Under the pieces are notes generated by a model. That model searched no databases. It was not told the DNA's origin and was given only the letters and a program-made list of their open reading frames with translations. Positions 22,863 to 35,560 of a stretch of DNA of 64,000 bases are shown here, piece by piece; within the stretch, counting starts at the first letter, position 1, and every line of letters begins with the position of its first letter. This DNA is from Undaria pinnatifida (Eukaryota > Sar > Phaeophyceae > Laminariales > Alariaceae), in assembly GCA_012845835.1 (NCBI GenBank), contig JABAKD010000024.1, positions 3,080,061-3,144,060 of the forward strand, given 5' to 3'. Both the position numbers and the translations under genes were made by a program.

Positions 22863-24395
22863 GGACCCAGACAAAGTGGGGCGAATACAGGGTACTCGCA
22901 GAGGACTCTGGAGTTGTCCCTCAGGAGGCAGAAGCTGAGAAAAAGCTGCCCGCAGTTTATTCCCTTGAAGGCGGTGGTGGTGGCGTTGTTTTGAAAGTAT
23001 AAAATACAAAGGCCTGCCGTGGCGTCTGTGGTAGGTAGTGTTGGTTGTTTTTCTTGTTTTTATTATTAGTGCACCGAAGGGACTTGCTTTTTTCGTATTA
23101 CTTCGTCTTTCTTTTGGCGTAGAGTTTTTGGTCGGAAAGGTTTGGCTAAAATTGGGAGGGAATGGGAAGGGCAAAAAGGCGACGGGAGCAGCGGCTACGG
23201 CAGCGTAAAGCGGTGGCATGAAACGAGTGACGTGTATTCGTTCCCAGCCGAGCCGAGCCGAGTCAAGACTCGCCCCCCCACCCCCACCCCCACCCCTCCC
23301 CATCCCCCCATCCCCAGCGCCTCCCTCCATTCCTACCTCCTATACATGTTTTCTATTTTTCTTGGGTTTTGTTTTTCGTGGTTCGCGATTATTGCGTCCC
23401 ATTCTTTTCGATTTCGATTTTTCGCAGCCGCTTGCTTGCGTGTGTCGCCTCTTGCCGCCCCCTTTGTGGGCTATTCGTGGCAGAGTTGAGTTGACCATCC
23501 CGGAATTGTATGTAAATGACCCGCGAGAGATAAAAGATGGGGTGGGGGTGGTCGCGGGGAGGGGGGGCAAAGGGAGGTCGCGGGGGAAAGTTGCATGGGG
23601 TCGGGGGTAGAATTGGAGGCGTTTGTGGGGGAGGGGGGGAGAGTTGGGTGCTCTTGCAAGGGGTTGAGGTGAGCTTGCAGGAATTGGAAGGTAAGACTCC
23701 CAAGTGGTAGAGGTTAGCCCACGAGGAGTGGGGGTGAAAACTCGCAGGGAATTGGGGCAAGCACCTGGAGGGAATTTAGGCGCACAAAGGCGATATATTG
23801 TTGGGCTCTTTGTCGTGGAAGCTGAAGCGCGAAGTATCGAATTATGCCGCAAAGGTGGTGAGATGAGTGGCTTCATATGCCGGGCGGTATGACAGATATC
23901 TCCCTACCCCCACCCCCCATTTCCCCTCTGGAGGTTTGGAGGGGGGCGCCGCGTCGCCCCGCCCCTCCCTCCCTTGCGAACATGTTGACGGTCCGAGAGC
24001 AACAAATAAAATTTTGTGATTTGGTGCCCCCCCCGCCCCCCCCCGCGCATAGCGATCATGTCCAGAAAGTGCTTGCTTTTTTATCGGAGATTCTCTCCTA
24101 CTAAAATACATATCTATAATTTTTTTTTGTGGACTTTATTGTTTGCTTTATCGAAAAGTCTCCTATTGGAATATAAAATCTATAACTTTTGTTTTTTCGT
24201 GGATGGGGATATGGTTTCTGCTGTCTCTTTTTCTCTGTGTGTTCCTGTTTCTCTCTTGTCCGTTCCCCCTCTGGCGAGCGGCGGCCAGATGGTACTACTG
24301 CACCACCGCACATTAAGGAGGGGCGGGGGGGGGGGGGGGGGGGGGGGAGGTTACCCCAGAAAAGTTGAATGGGGGCTACCCTAAAATTTCCTGAG

Positions 24396-24557
24396 CTTTT
24401 CACGAGTCATTCGCGGACCCGTCGTGGGCCGGGTCGGGAGGTCTCAATCGGTCGGTCGGGTCGGGTCGGGTTAGGTGGTTGTGAAATCTTACGGGTCGGG
24501 TCGGATTTACCATTTGACCCGACCCGACCAGCAATAAGTTACCGGACCCGTGAAAAC
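24396..24557. mobile_element. MITE-like element D, copy 1
   Basis: Ends are TTTTCACGAGTC and its near inverse GGACCCGTGAAAA. The interior is full of GGTCGGGTCGGG and CCCGACCCGACC, so it folds on itself. A related element of 163 bp lies in VPS20 intron 4 (57858-58020). No target-site duplication is clear. Confidence 0.5.
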
Positions 24558-26069
24558 CCTTGGGAAATCCGGAAGGGTAGGTTTACTAAAACGGAGTTTT
24601 TTTTTTTGGTCTGACCTTAAGTCCTTTAGTTAGAAACTCTGCACTCTCATTTCGGGGCCCAAACTACTTGGAATTAGAATGGGCTCAATTTTTGCAGCTG
24701 TTTTTTAAGGGTTCAAAGGGAAGATGGCGAGTCTGCCATTGCTTTTGCTTTTGCTGCCAAAGTTGCCTCCGCGGCGGCGACAACCACTGCCACTGCACTG
24801 GGTGCGGGGGGGTGTATACTGCACGTACCCAAGCACGCACTGCGCGGGTTTTGTGGATTGGCTGGAGGCCTGCCGGGTGTTTTTTTAGTTTACGCCATTT
24901 GCTGGCCGGGTGGATAGGGGTGGGTTTGCACAGAGGGACTGTTAGTAGCGGGGCTTGGGGGTTATTGGCCTATCTTGTTCTTTCGAGCGTGGTTGAGCCA
25001 GTGGTTGAAGTAAAAAGTCGAACGAACCGAAACAAAAAAAAAAGAGGTAAGAAGCGGTGCTTCTGGAAGCATGGCTTTGGTGGTATGGCGTTTTGTTTTC
25101 TGAAAGCTATGCAAAGCGGCTGGGGGCATGGGGGAGCAGCCTTTTTCTTGGGGCTACAGCATTAGAGGCATTTTAGTATACTCGTGTTGGCGTCTTGCTT
25201 CAGTTTGGGGCTTACGCACGGTGCGGTGTGTGTTCACGCGCCCCCCCCGGCCAGCTTAATAGCTCCGCTGCGGGGTCCGGGGCGACTCTGCGGGAGGCGG
25301 GGGGGCTGCGTTTTTCTGCAGCGGTACAGGCAATGTGGTAACTCAATGTGGTAACTCTTGTTGGCGTCTTCTGTTTAGATTGATCATACTAGCGGCTCGG
25401 TCTGTGTTTACGCGTTCGCCCGCTACGTAGCTCCGCTCAGAGATAAAGGCAGGATTTCGCGCGGTGGGTGCGGTGTGCTTCCGAGCTCGTCCGCTAGCTA
25501 CGTCGCCACGGTAAAAAAAAGGAAGGCGGAGAGATCGCTACATGTCTTCGGTAAGAGAGGGAGGTAGATAGAGATACAGTCGATAGACGTTGGTGCGGGA
25601 GAAATTGCTCGATTGGTAGCAAGAGCCGTCATGATACCTAGTGATCAACGGCATGTGCGCATGGGCGTACGTGCTGTGTGTGTGTTTTTTGTTCTGTTTT
25701 TTTTTTCTTACTCTTACTCTTGCCTCTCCCATCTTTTATTTCTCTTTCTCCTCCCCCCCCCCCCTGGTCCTGTTCCTTCGTTGTTTTGGTTCTTGTTTCA
25801 ATTTTTTCCGACTCTTGCGTTTTTGTTGACCCCCCGAGGTTTCCGTCTTTTTCTTTTCCCTGAGGTTCTTTCCTGTGACAGAAAATCTGTCTCTTACACG
25901 TTGTATCACGCGAAGGAATTGCGTTCCGCCGCGCAGAAGGAATGAACGCGCGTGCGCGGCCGTGGAGGGTGGGGGGGGGGCGGGGGGGGGGGGGGGGGTG
26001 GCCGGCGTAGGTGGGCGGGGGAATCCACTGCTTGAAATGTGCCAAGTGATTGGAGTTCGGGTTACAACC

Positions 26070-26625
26070 CTACTTCTGAGTTCCGAGTTGCTGGTTTAGA
26101 TACCTGGTTCCGAGTTACTTGTTAAGGTTATTAACCGCAATTCCAGGCTACCCCTTAAAACGGGTTATGGGGTGATTTACCCCTCAAAACGGGTTATATC
26201 CCTGATTCCGAGTGTTTAGTTTGGGTTGGTAACCTAGATTCCAAGTGGTTTATCCCCCAACAAACGTGAGTGCAGGCAGCTCTTCGGGGGTTGTAGGCCG
26301 GTTATAACCGGTTTACCGCTGCATAAAAACCGTATAGTACCCCAAACCACAATTTCCAAGTGGTTTGTTCCCCCAAACCGGATTAAAACCCTAATTTGTT
26401 GGAGTGGCTCGTTCGGATTAGCAACCTCAACTCCAAGTAGTGACAGTCCCCCGAAAATGGATTAAAAGCCTAATTCCGCGTGCCACGGTTGGTCTGGGTT
26501 GGTGCCCTCGATTCCAAGTGGGTTATCCCCCAACAAACGTGAGTGCAGCTCTTCAGGGGTTGTAACCCGGTTATAACCGGTTTACCGTTGCATAATAACG
26601 TATAGTTCCACGTGGTTGGTCCCGT
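26070..26625 (+). repeat. S1 repeat array, plus orientation
   Basis: About six degenerate monomers of 60-100 bp, each with a form of TTCCAAGTGGTTTGTCCCC, ACGTGAGTGCAG and GGTTATAACCGGTTTACC. The same family fills 44590-46200 on the other strand and occurs singly near 810, 15440, 40065 and 52200. Around it (24600-28100) I see no supported gene, only simple repeats and homopolymers. Confidence 0.65.
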
Positions 26626-28109
26626 GGTGGCATTTCTGAAGAGGGTAAACCCTTGATCACCGCTTCAAAACATATCCCACACTATTTTCAAGTAAGTGGG
26701 GTGTACCCAAGACGAGGGTGCACATGTAGAGGGGTAAATACAAACGGTGTGCGAGGACAGCAGGAAGGCTTTTTGGGGAGTGGGAGGGGGGGCGGGGGGG
26801 AGTTCCCCGTTCGTTGGAGAGTGAATAGAAGCGAACGCGTCGGAAACGAGCGATTTCGCTGATCCTTTCTTGCAACTTTTTTCTTTCCAGCGGCAGGGTT
26901 TTAGATGCGGTATTTTTTATTCCCAGCCGGGGCTGTGAAAATGGCAGGATTTAGATGGTATGGTACTTTTTTTTTGTTCCCCGGCGGGAGCCTTGAAAAC
27001 GGCGGGACGCCTATATTATATGAATCCTTACGGTCATGCTCGCGGTTTATTTTTCGTTTTCCCTTTTTCTGTTTTTGTTTTTTCTGCTTTTGTTGTTGTG
27101 GTTATTTTTTGGTAGAAGAGATGCGCGCACACGTGTGATGTCAGCTTTTGGCGGGCCTGCTTGCGGATTACCGCGTGCCCGCACTATGTTTTACGCAATG
27201 ACGGCTCTTCTTTCGCGCATGTTGCCTCGGTCTTGAATAGTTATTGATATTTGAAGGCTCTGGTCTTCGATGGTCTTAAAAAGGCCCTTGGCATTAAAAT
27301 CCATCCATGACGTGGCATTTCCTTGTTTTCGTGGGTGACGTAACGTTTCTGTCCCCCCCGTGCCATGTTCTAACGTCCCCTCCTCTAGAAGGAGAAGTGG
27401 GAAACGGAAGTTGTGTACGTATATGTCCCTTTGAAACCGCGTATCCGATCGAGTTTGGTGGCGTTTTTGCTTCCACGAGGCCCTTGTAAAAGTCCCCTCT
27501 AAGTGCGACTGATGCCCCCGCATGTGCACGGACAAAAAATGCCGTTTCTGCGTGACGAAAGGGCGTTCGTTGGTAGTGCCTCGCGCTTATGGCCAGCCGA
27601 GCATTCCCCCGCCCCCCATGCCTCCATTAGGATGGAGGCCACATGCATCTGCATCCCCGCCCCCCGGGTTTCCATTAGGATGGAGACCACATGCATCTGC
27701 GTAGGTTAATCATTTTCCGCCCCGACGGGTTTTCTTTTTTTTTTGCGGTTTCTCATGTGACAAGAGGCAGTTAAAAAAAAATAATCCGCGCGCGCAAGCA
27801 CGGGGGAAGCGTGCGGTGCAGGTTGGAGGAGGTGGGAGGGTGAGCTAAAAATATGGCTGATTGTGTGTGTTATTTTTCAAGTTCGGTTGTCACTTTCTCT
27901 GCTTTTTTTGTTGGGTGGTATGTTTGGTTCGGTGGGTTGGTTTAGTTTGGTTTTGGTATGGTTATGGTTGGGTGGTTTTTGTTGATTTTTGTTGATTTCA
28001 AGGTGGGATATTTGTTGTCCTATCTTTTTTTCTGTTTTCGGGACGTTGAGAGTTGCTGGGTTCCGAGGGAAGTAGAGAAAAGGAGACGGGGATGAAACGA
28101 AACTCAAAA

Positions 28110-28350
28110 AGGTTGGGTAAACGCAACTAAAACATAACTGCTCAAAACGCGACCCAGAAACAAAGTTACTTGTATGGGCGACTAGGAAGAAATATGGGTT
28201 GAACGAGTGAACGCAACTGCTAGGAAACGTTGCTCAAACGCGACTAAGAAAAGTTGGTTTGTAAAACCCGACTAAACACAACTACGAAGAGTTGGCTTAA
28301 CGCGGCTAAGAAAAAAAGTTGATTAGATGCAGCTAAGAAAAAGTTGATCG
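28110..28350. repeat. Degenerate minisatellite, about 30-bp unit
   Basis: Repeated AACGCGACTAAGAAAAGTTG-type motifs, strongly diverged. No coding sequence is seen. Confidence 0.5.
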
Positions 28351-28789
28351 GCGCTCCATAGGGGAAGGGCTGCAGGTGTTAAAAGGGTAAAGTGAAGCAG
28401 AATGGAAGCTAGCGATGGCAGTGGCGACGGCAGCAACGAAGCGCTTTGTTTATTTTGTCATGATTTTGCTTTTGTTTTTCTTCTCATTGCCGCCGTTTGT
28501 CTTGAGTTTTTTTGCCCCTGTGTATGTTTTCCAACCAAAGCAAGTTGTTGGTTTTGCGGACCGCCGCTGTTGCTGCTGCTTCAAGATGTTGTGGTTGTCT
28601 GTGGATATTTTGGGCGCACACCCCCGGTTTTTTACGCAGGATGTCCCATGACGGCAGGAACACGCCCCGAGTGAAATGCCACCGAGTTTCGCCTTGCGTT
28701 TCTGCTACGGTTTGACCTTTACACGACGGCGAGCTGGACATCAACATACTGCTTAGAATGCAGTGTGGTTGCAAACCCGCAGGAAGTAG

Positions 28790-30135
28790 CACGGGAGATA
28801 TCTCGCGCTTCCCCTGGCAAGATCCCGTGCCCAATTAGGAAAGGTCCTGTTCCATGTTTGGCAAGATCCCGTTCCACAGCTAGACAAGATATACATGGTA
28901 CTGCATGATCCCGTACCATTGTTTGTTCGGCAAGATGTGATGCCACGTTTGGCACTGCCGTAAGATACCGTGCCATCCATGACAAGATCACGTACCATGT
29001 GTTCGATAAGATCTGGCACTACCACAAGATTCCTTGCCGTATGCTCGGCAAGATGTGGTACCTGATGTATATGGTGACGAGATCTGGGGCGATCCTGCTC
29101 GGCAAGATGTGGTGCCTCGTTTGGCAACAAACATGCTCCGTGCCATGTTCAGCAGCAGCAGTAAGACTCCGTGGTGTGTTCGGAAATAAGATTTCCGTGC
29201 CATAGGCGGCAAGAAGATCGGTGGTCATCTTTGTCAAGATACCGTACCATGTTCGGCACGGGCCCGTACAAGGTGTTCAACAAGAAAATCTGGTGCCACG
29301 TTTGGAATCAAGATTCCGTGACATGTTCGGCAAGAAGATCTGGTGCCATATTTTGCGACATACATGCTGTACCATATTTGCTGGCAAGATCCCTTGCCAT
29401 GTGCTCGACAAAGATCTGTTCGACAAAGATCTGGTGCCACGTTTGGAAATCAATTCCTTGTCGTGTGTTTGGCAAGATGTATTGCCACGTTTGGCGAAAC
29501 CCCGTATACCTTATTAAGCAATAAGATTCCATGCCATGTTCGGCAAGATCAGATCTGGTGTCGCAATATTTGGCAAGATGCTGTACCATGTTTGGCAAGA
29601 TCCCTTGCCATGTGTTCGACAAAATCTGGTGCCACGTTTGGAACTAAGATTCCGTGTCACGTGTTCGGCAAGATGTATGTGATGCCACGTTTAGTGAAAC
29701 TCCGTGTAATGTCCAGCAAGATTCCCGTACCATGTTTGGCGGGGAGATTTGGTGCCAAAATATTTGGCGAGATGTACCATTTTCGGCACGACCCGGGCAA
29801 AATATTCGACAAGATCTGGGGGCGTGTTGGTAATATCCCGTGGCATGTGTTCAGTAAGATCCCATGCCATAATAGTTGCCAAGATCCTGTGCTGCCATGG
29901 GTTTTACAAGGAAGGCGCCGTGTCATGCGTTGGGCAAAATAGATCTGGTGCCGTGCCATGTTTGGCAACGCTAATGTCCCATGCCATGTTTTAAATTAGC
30001 AAGATGCTGTTGGTGTATGTTCGGCAAGAAGAAGAGCTGGTGAGATCGTGTTGTTGCATGTTCGGCAAGGAGAGGGCCGGGTGTTGCTTTTGACAAATAT
30101 TCCGTGCCGTGTCCGTGGATATCCCGCGATCCCCT
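28790..30135. repeat. Degenerate GGCAAGAT/CCGTGCCATGTT satellite
   Basis: About 1.3 kb made of irregular units around TTCGGCAAGATCCCGTGCCA and its variants (CTGGTGCCACGTTTGGCAAG). Long frames on both strands, up to 199 codons on the plus strand, read the same short peptides over and over. They are satellite artefacts. Confidence 0.7.
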
Positions 30136-31473
30136 GCCACGTTCTGGGAAATCCCGTGATGACACGCTGTACCGCCGCTTTGTTTGAGGTCTTCCCCGTT
30201 AGCGCGAAGGAGACCTCGTTCGGCACTCGTTGTGTCCGCATCACACGTTATGATTGCTGAGAATGGCCGTGCGTCATGAACATGTTTTTTGGAACAGTCA
30301 AGCAAAAAAAAAAAAAAACGTGACGTGAGTACAACAAATGGTAGGGGGCTCCCAATAAGGCCAGTTAATTAAGGAGTACCACTGTTCTCATAGTGCCGGT
30401 GAAATCCCTTGGTAGGACTGGAACTTTCTACAGCAACCCTTCATTATTCCTATTGTTAGTGCCGATGCCCTGACTAGTGGCTGGGTATCTGAGAGGATGG
30501 GCGGGAGTTGGGGGGGGGGGGGGGGGGGGTACGGCGGGTAAACAATGGCGAAGAAGAATATTATGAATCATCAGGACTACTGATTTTGATTATGGTGACG
30601 GTGCGCCGTAATTGTATAGCGGGGAGCAGCAAGCATCGGTCATCAGAGAGAGTGTGTGGTAAAATATACAACTGCCGTACATTCAGTAGCAGCAGCAAAG
30701 AAAGCAAAACAAAAAAAACAAAGAAAAAAACTAACTAACGCGCTGTGGTGGTATATCAGATATGGTACCATGATGCCGTACGTACGGCACCAGCAGCTGC
30801 AGCAAAAAAACGAAATAGATGGTACCACCGTGGTAATCGTGGCAGTATTGGCTGATGATGGCGATGATCGTAGACACTTTTGATGGTTGATGACGATATG
30901 GGATGATGGCAGGGTGCATTTAGTACGAGGCCCACAAGGACGAGGCGGATTTTTTTTGGAAAATTGACTAAGACGGCATACAACTCTGAACAAAATGAAA
31001 GGACCGATTGGGTAACCAATATATGTTTACCAATACGGTCATAATATCTCGGTCCAAAGTGAGAGCTGTAACAAGATTATGGCAGACGGGAAGACGAGTA
31101 CCCTGCTTGGTGTGGTGTCAGGCGTACGTTGGAGTGGTTTGATGGCGCACATGTGATCCCGATACATTTTCCTGCGGCCCCGGTACCTCTTTTATTAATT
31201 CGATGTATACGTGTACGCGGACATTCCATTTAGTTAGCTGGTCAGAGCCGGTAGCTATCAATTTTGAAGAGCTGTTCGTTGTATATTTTTTTAGGCCGGC
31301 TGGTGGATTTGAATTTGAGTGGGGTGTTTCGGGCCGCCCCCCGCCCCCCCCTCAGTATCGCCTTTTTCGTTGTGTTTTTTTTTCCGTTGGGTCGGAGAGG
31401 ATAGGCCTCTAAATTGGTTGTCCTCTTTCGCTTCGGCATGCAATCCGATTGATTGGTCTATCGATACATCCAT

Positions 31474-32244
31474 CTACCGTCGATCGGATTGTTTTTCCTT
31501 CGATCTGCAGATTGGCAGAACAACAACGAAAAACACAAAGACACTGACGGACGGAACGATAATGACGGTACGATGGTGATGGCGACCAAGGAGCGGATTG
31601 AAGTTAGTGACGACGTTTTTGGTTGATGCTCTTACTGTACTGTTGTTGGCGTTCGATGTAATGGTAACAATAGAGCATACAGAAGAGGTGGTTTTGGTGG
31701 CTGGTTCCTGGAAGAAACCAGTGGTATACCCCACCATGTTCATCCATGTATAGGCAAGAATCGAGAGGAAGGCAACATAGAGACCACGCCACCCATGATA
31801 TACTACTGTAGAGTAGGTATTTATAGCTATGACCGGTAATATATTATTGCAGGAAAACATAGTAGACCTTCGGAGGGGGCCAGGCGGGAGGGAATAACAC
31901 TTGGTTGGGAAGACACTTAGGGGTGCAGCACTCTGTAAACTACTCGCAATACACTGATAATAAGATGTGCATGCCAGGCATAAACGCGAAATGAAAACAC
32001 TCCAGGCATACTCTCGTGCTCGACGCCTCGCGGCGCAGAGTCCAACCATTGCCTCTTCTCTTGAGACCAGTTTGAATATTTTCCTCGAACGTTCTATCAC
32101 CGAACGAAATTCCGGGGGCTCAATCTCCCGGCATTCCGGGAGTACCTTACCGATTTTTCGACAACATGGTTGATGTACTCTTTGAATTATATGCATGGTA
32201 TACCCTAACCCTAGCCCTAATCCTAACCCAATGAAACGCAACAA
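31474..32244 (-). other. Open frame of 256 codons, doubtful
   Basis: This is a long minus-strand frame in a stretch with no other gene. Its start lies in a telomere-like repeat (Gly-Leu run), and the rest has no domain I recognise, only a hydrophobic stretch near the end. No splice partners or homologues are evident. I list it because of its length and rate it as probably non-coding. Confidence 0.12.
32202..32232. repeat. Interstitial telomere-like CCCTAA tract
   Basis: Four to five imperfect CCCTAA units. Similar short tracts are at about 1293-1312, 37330-37375 and 37687-37712. Confidence 0.6.
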
Positions 32245-32394
32245 CCAACCAATGTACGGTAAAACCCCCTTCGTCTTGTACTACAGTGTGCGTCAACCGT
32301 GTCGTCGAAAAAGTGGTAAGCTCTGCTGGGCATTGCTGATCGAGGAAACGCGGAGACCGAACTCGCGCGCCCGCCATGTGTGCCACATAAGTCA

Positions 32395-33316
32395 AAAGAT
32401 AGCATAAGTGACCGCCCTGACTTCTTCGCCATGCTACGTTCTCTCCCCGGTGCCATTGATGACGCAATTGATACCCTCCATGAGCCCAATGCCCTCTTTA
32501 GCCAGTTCCTAGGGTCTGCTGGTATGACATTTTTCTTTTCTTTTTTTCTTCTCTTTTCCTTTCCTTGCTTCCTCTTCTTGTCTTTTCTTTTCTTTCTTTT
32601 CTTTTCTTGTCTTTTTCTTTTCTTTCCTTTAACTTTCCTTTTTCGAGTCGTCCTACGGTAGCCCCCCCCCAATTTTGTTTAACGAAATCGCCAGTTTCAA
32701 AACCAGCTCCCGGTCGTATCTCCTAAAATACGGTGTCCCTCGACACCCCGACCTCGTCAATCGTTAGACCTTCGCACACAAGAAAATATATGGATATTTT
32801 TTCTCAGGAGTATTCTTGTCTAGACTAGCATCCATGAAACGTCCGTTAAAGAAAATCGCTGATTTTGGGGGGGGCTATCGTACAATCAGTCTTTCCTTTT
32901 TCGTTTTTTTTTTGTTTCGCTTTCTTCTCTTTTCTTTCCTTTCCTTTCCTTCATCTTCTTTTCTTTTCTTTTTTCTTTTCTCCAGTTGACTTGCGTCTGC
33001 CGTGCGTATGCGTAGTGATAGATACTACGGGTAATATATACGTGGTAGTCTTTCTCGGGTGGCAAGCGGTATTGTCGGTTTCTCCAGGCGTGAGTAATGA
33101 GACGCATGCATCGGTATCGACCTGGCACATCGTAGACTGACTCCCGATTTTACTTTTATAAGTTTCTGGTGAAGGCATGAATTGCGTCAGCTGGCATATG
33201 CGTGTACCACCTTGGGTTGTTTGTGTTTTTCCCTGGAGTATTCCTCAGCTCCAGAGTGACTGGAGCCTGTCCTGTGACCACGGACTTGATTATGCGAGTT
33301 AATGTGAGAACAACAA
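32395..33316 (+). mobile_element. 5'-truncated LINE copy interrupted by a MITE
   Basis: The plus strand matches the LINE 3' UTR (32395-32530), the pyrimidine tract, and the terminal 330 bp to GTTAATGTGAGAACAACA. MITE A copy 1 (32653-32882) sits inside the pyrimidine tract, so the MITE is younger than this LINE insertion. Confidence 0.8.
32653..32882 (-). mobile_element. MITE A, copy 1
   Basis: A 230-bp element ending CTACGGTAGCCCCCC and GGGGGGCTATCGTA, an inverted repeat pair. The interior matches, in reverse, the copies at 45670-45900 and 50617-50874, for example around CATGAAACGT and CCAGCTCCCGG. It is non-coding. Confidence 0.75.
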
Positions 33317-33549
33317 ATTCGAACTTGACAGGGATCCTGAGACAAAATATAAATCTACCCGGGTAATTCCCCGCGGAATCATATATCACTAGAGTGCAGC
33401 GTCTATGAATGGCATTGTTGTCCTTTTCCCTGGCCGTTCACTTTTCATATTGTGTTGGACGTGGTCGTATACTCACACTCGAGCGGAGTTTGCACCTGGT
33501 ATGTTACTTGTCTGGTATATGGACCCGGCGGGGATTCCCCAGGTGTTAA

Positions 33550-34357
33550 GGCCGTCTCTTATAGCATTGGATTCTCATCTTCGATTCCGCCAGAATCCGA
33601 TTCGGGCCCATTTCCGCCTTCTTATAGACACGGATTTTGGCACAATCCAACTCGGAAAAATCCGATTTCAGCTTTTCGAGTTGCGGCCACTCGGATTCCT
33701 GACCAAAATCCGAGACGCTGCCCAACCCGGATTTCTGTCTCGGATTATTTGAAACTCTCTGGTTGCGCCGCGCGCGCGCACACACACACACACACATCGG
33801 GCTACCCCACATGCGTGCTGCAGTGCCGGCGCTGTTAGGGCTGCTGGGCGTCGCCCGTGGGCTAGCCTACGAACTTGGCTTGCCCTCGGGACGCGTGGTG
33901 CACCATCAAATGGCCGCGACAGCGAGAGAAAAAGCTGGTGTCGACGTTTCTGCTGTCTTTGCCACCACGCTAGCTGCCTTCCATCTGCAGCAGCAGCACT
34001 CTGCAAAATGCTCTATAGCTGCTTCCGCCAGGCTGTTGTAGCTTAGCAACAGCGACTCTGGTGCCTCTTGGTCCGGCATGTTTGCAACGTCTGTGTGGTC
34101 TGCTGCGTGTGGTCTGCTGCCTCTGCGCTGCGTCTGTATGTCTGTATCGGTCTGCTGTGTGCTGCTGCTGCTGCTGCTGCTGTGTGGTGTTGGGTTTTGC
34201 GCGCGCTGTTTTCAAAAAAAATTGACAGTCCTGCTGAAATCCGTCTGACAAAATCCGTTCGCTATAAGAAAGGTCGGGCTTTCTTCTCCGCCCGAATTTT
34301 GCCGAATCGGATTCTGGCGGAATCGAAGATGAGAATCCAATGCTATAAGAAACGGCC
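33550..34357. mobile_element. Harbinger-like MITE with long terminal inverted repeats
   Basis: The left end (GGCCGTCTCTTATAGCATTG, continuing through GATTCTCATCTTCGATTCC) is the inverse of the right end over about 50 bp. Both ends are flanked by TAA (33547-33549 and 34358-34360), which fits the 3-bp TWA target duplication of PIF/Harbinger elements. The 808-bp interior has (CA)n and (CTG)n tracts and no transposase, so it is non-autonomous. Confidence 0.7.
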
Positions 34358-34749
34358 TAACTGACGATAAGGCCTCTACAAAAAAAAAAAAAACAAAGTA
34401 TTATCGAGAATGTTATCGTCGACAGTCAAAACTTCGGACGTTCGACCCCCCGGCCTTCTCGAGCAAGGAAACGAATCCGCGCTCGCGCGCGCGCCACATG
34501 TGCGGAGCCACCGCGGCTCTAAGTTGGCTGGAATCTTGGGATGCAATAGTTCAAATAATTCTCTATGATACCTGCAAGTTTCTCCGCTTATCAATACATC
34601 ACTGTAGCACCAATGCAGGTCAATGTCTTTTTTTTGTCTAGTAGAGCTGTTCAACTGTAATGTTAGATGGTCCTATGAGCGAGCGATCTCCATCATTGTC
34701 CAGTAGCACACATGCATGCTAGCACATATATATTCCATCGTGAAATTAT

Positions 34750-35560
34750 AGGATGACAACGAGTTTTGTGGGTGGCATGCCAAAGTGTGTAATGGCTAGA
34801 ACAAGCAGTCCACGAAGAGAGGGTTCGGTCGACGGGGCCATACGCTTTTGTGAGGCCAATGAAGCACGTACCCAATCAATGCATGACTCCCAGCGTGGTA
34901 TACTGGAACATGCACACGTGGGCCACGCAGAGATCCCCACCCAAAGCTCCCCGATCTCCATACTTTATCCTATAGATAACATTCCAACGGTACCGCAAAG
35001 GCGGCTTTGCCTCTTACCGGCGAGCTCCTTCGTAAGTGGCGTGTTAATCTACGAATCCACATATATATATATACCTAGGAAACCCGGGAGTGGACCCAGG
35101 ACGTTCCCTGGCGACTACATGTCGACCGCCGACCGTCGCGGTCCATAGAGCCACACTGCTGTTCTTCCAGCAGGATGGCCTTTGCTGTTCGCAGTAGCGA
35201 AGCAGTACATATGGCAGCCACACTCTTCCCCAAGCGGAGTGGCCTCCTGTTCGCAGTGCTATGAAGTCACCGAGTGAGTCGGCCCACGATTACTTCTAGG
35301 AGTAGTAGTGCTTTCCCGACGTGCGCCACGAGGGAGGTCGATGCCTCGATAGGTGCTACTGTACATTCCCGTCCCATCTTCGTCCTTGTGCAACGCCGTT
35401 GTATTAAGATCATTCGTTTGTTTTTGCGGCACGCCTCCAGCCCGCTGGCTCCACACATCGGCGATGATCACGTCAGGAGGTAGCTTTCTCGGGTTTTGCG
35501 TGTGTTCCTTCGGTGCTAAACCCACCATCGTTTTGGGGACAAACAACTTCAAACCTCGAA
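34750..35560 (-). pseudogene. Decayed LINE reverse transcriptase
   Basis: Minus-strand pieces resemble the intact LINE protein. FIGLTKAYGPVDRTL near 34870 corresponds to the catalytic FIDLTKAYD region. DVIIADVW...GGVPQK and TYRGIDL near 35350-35480 correspond to the segment upstream of it. Stops and frameshifts separate the pieces. The order along the strand matches the intact element. Confidence 0.7.

Noticed and set aside
22563-23330. 255-codon minus-strand open frame
   Set aside because: It is opposite Gly-rich coding-like sequence and simple repeats, with biased composition and no domain. I take it as a shadow.
24699-24812. Exon-like Ala/Thr-rich stretch after TTTTTGCAG
   Set aside because: Low complexity, no family, no partner exon.
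29343-29942. 199-codon plus-strand open frame
   Set aside because: It lies wholly in the GGCAAGAT satellite and reads the same short peptides repeatedly.
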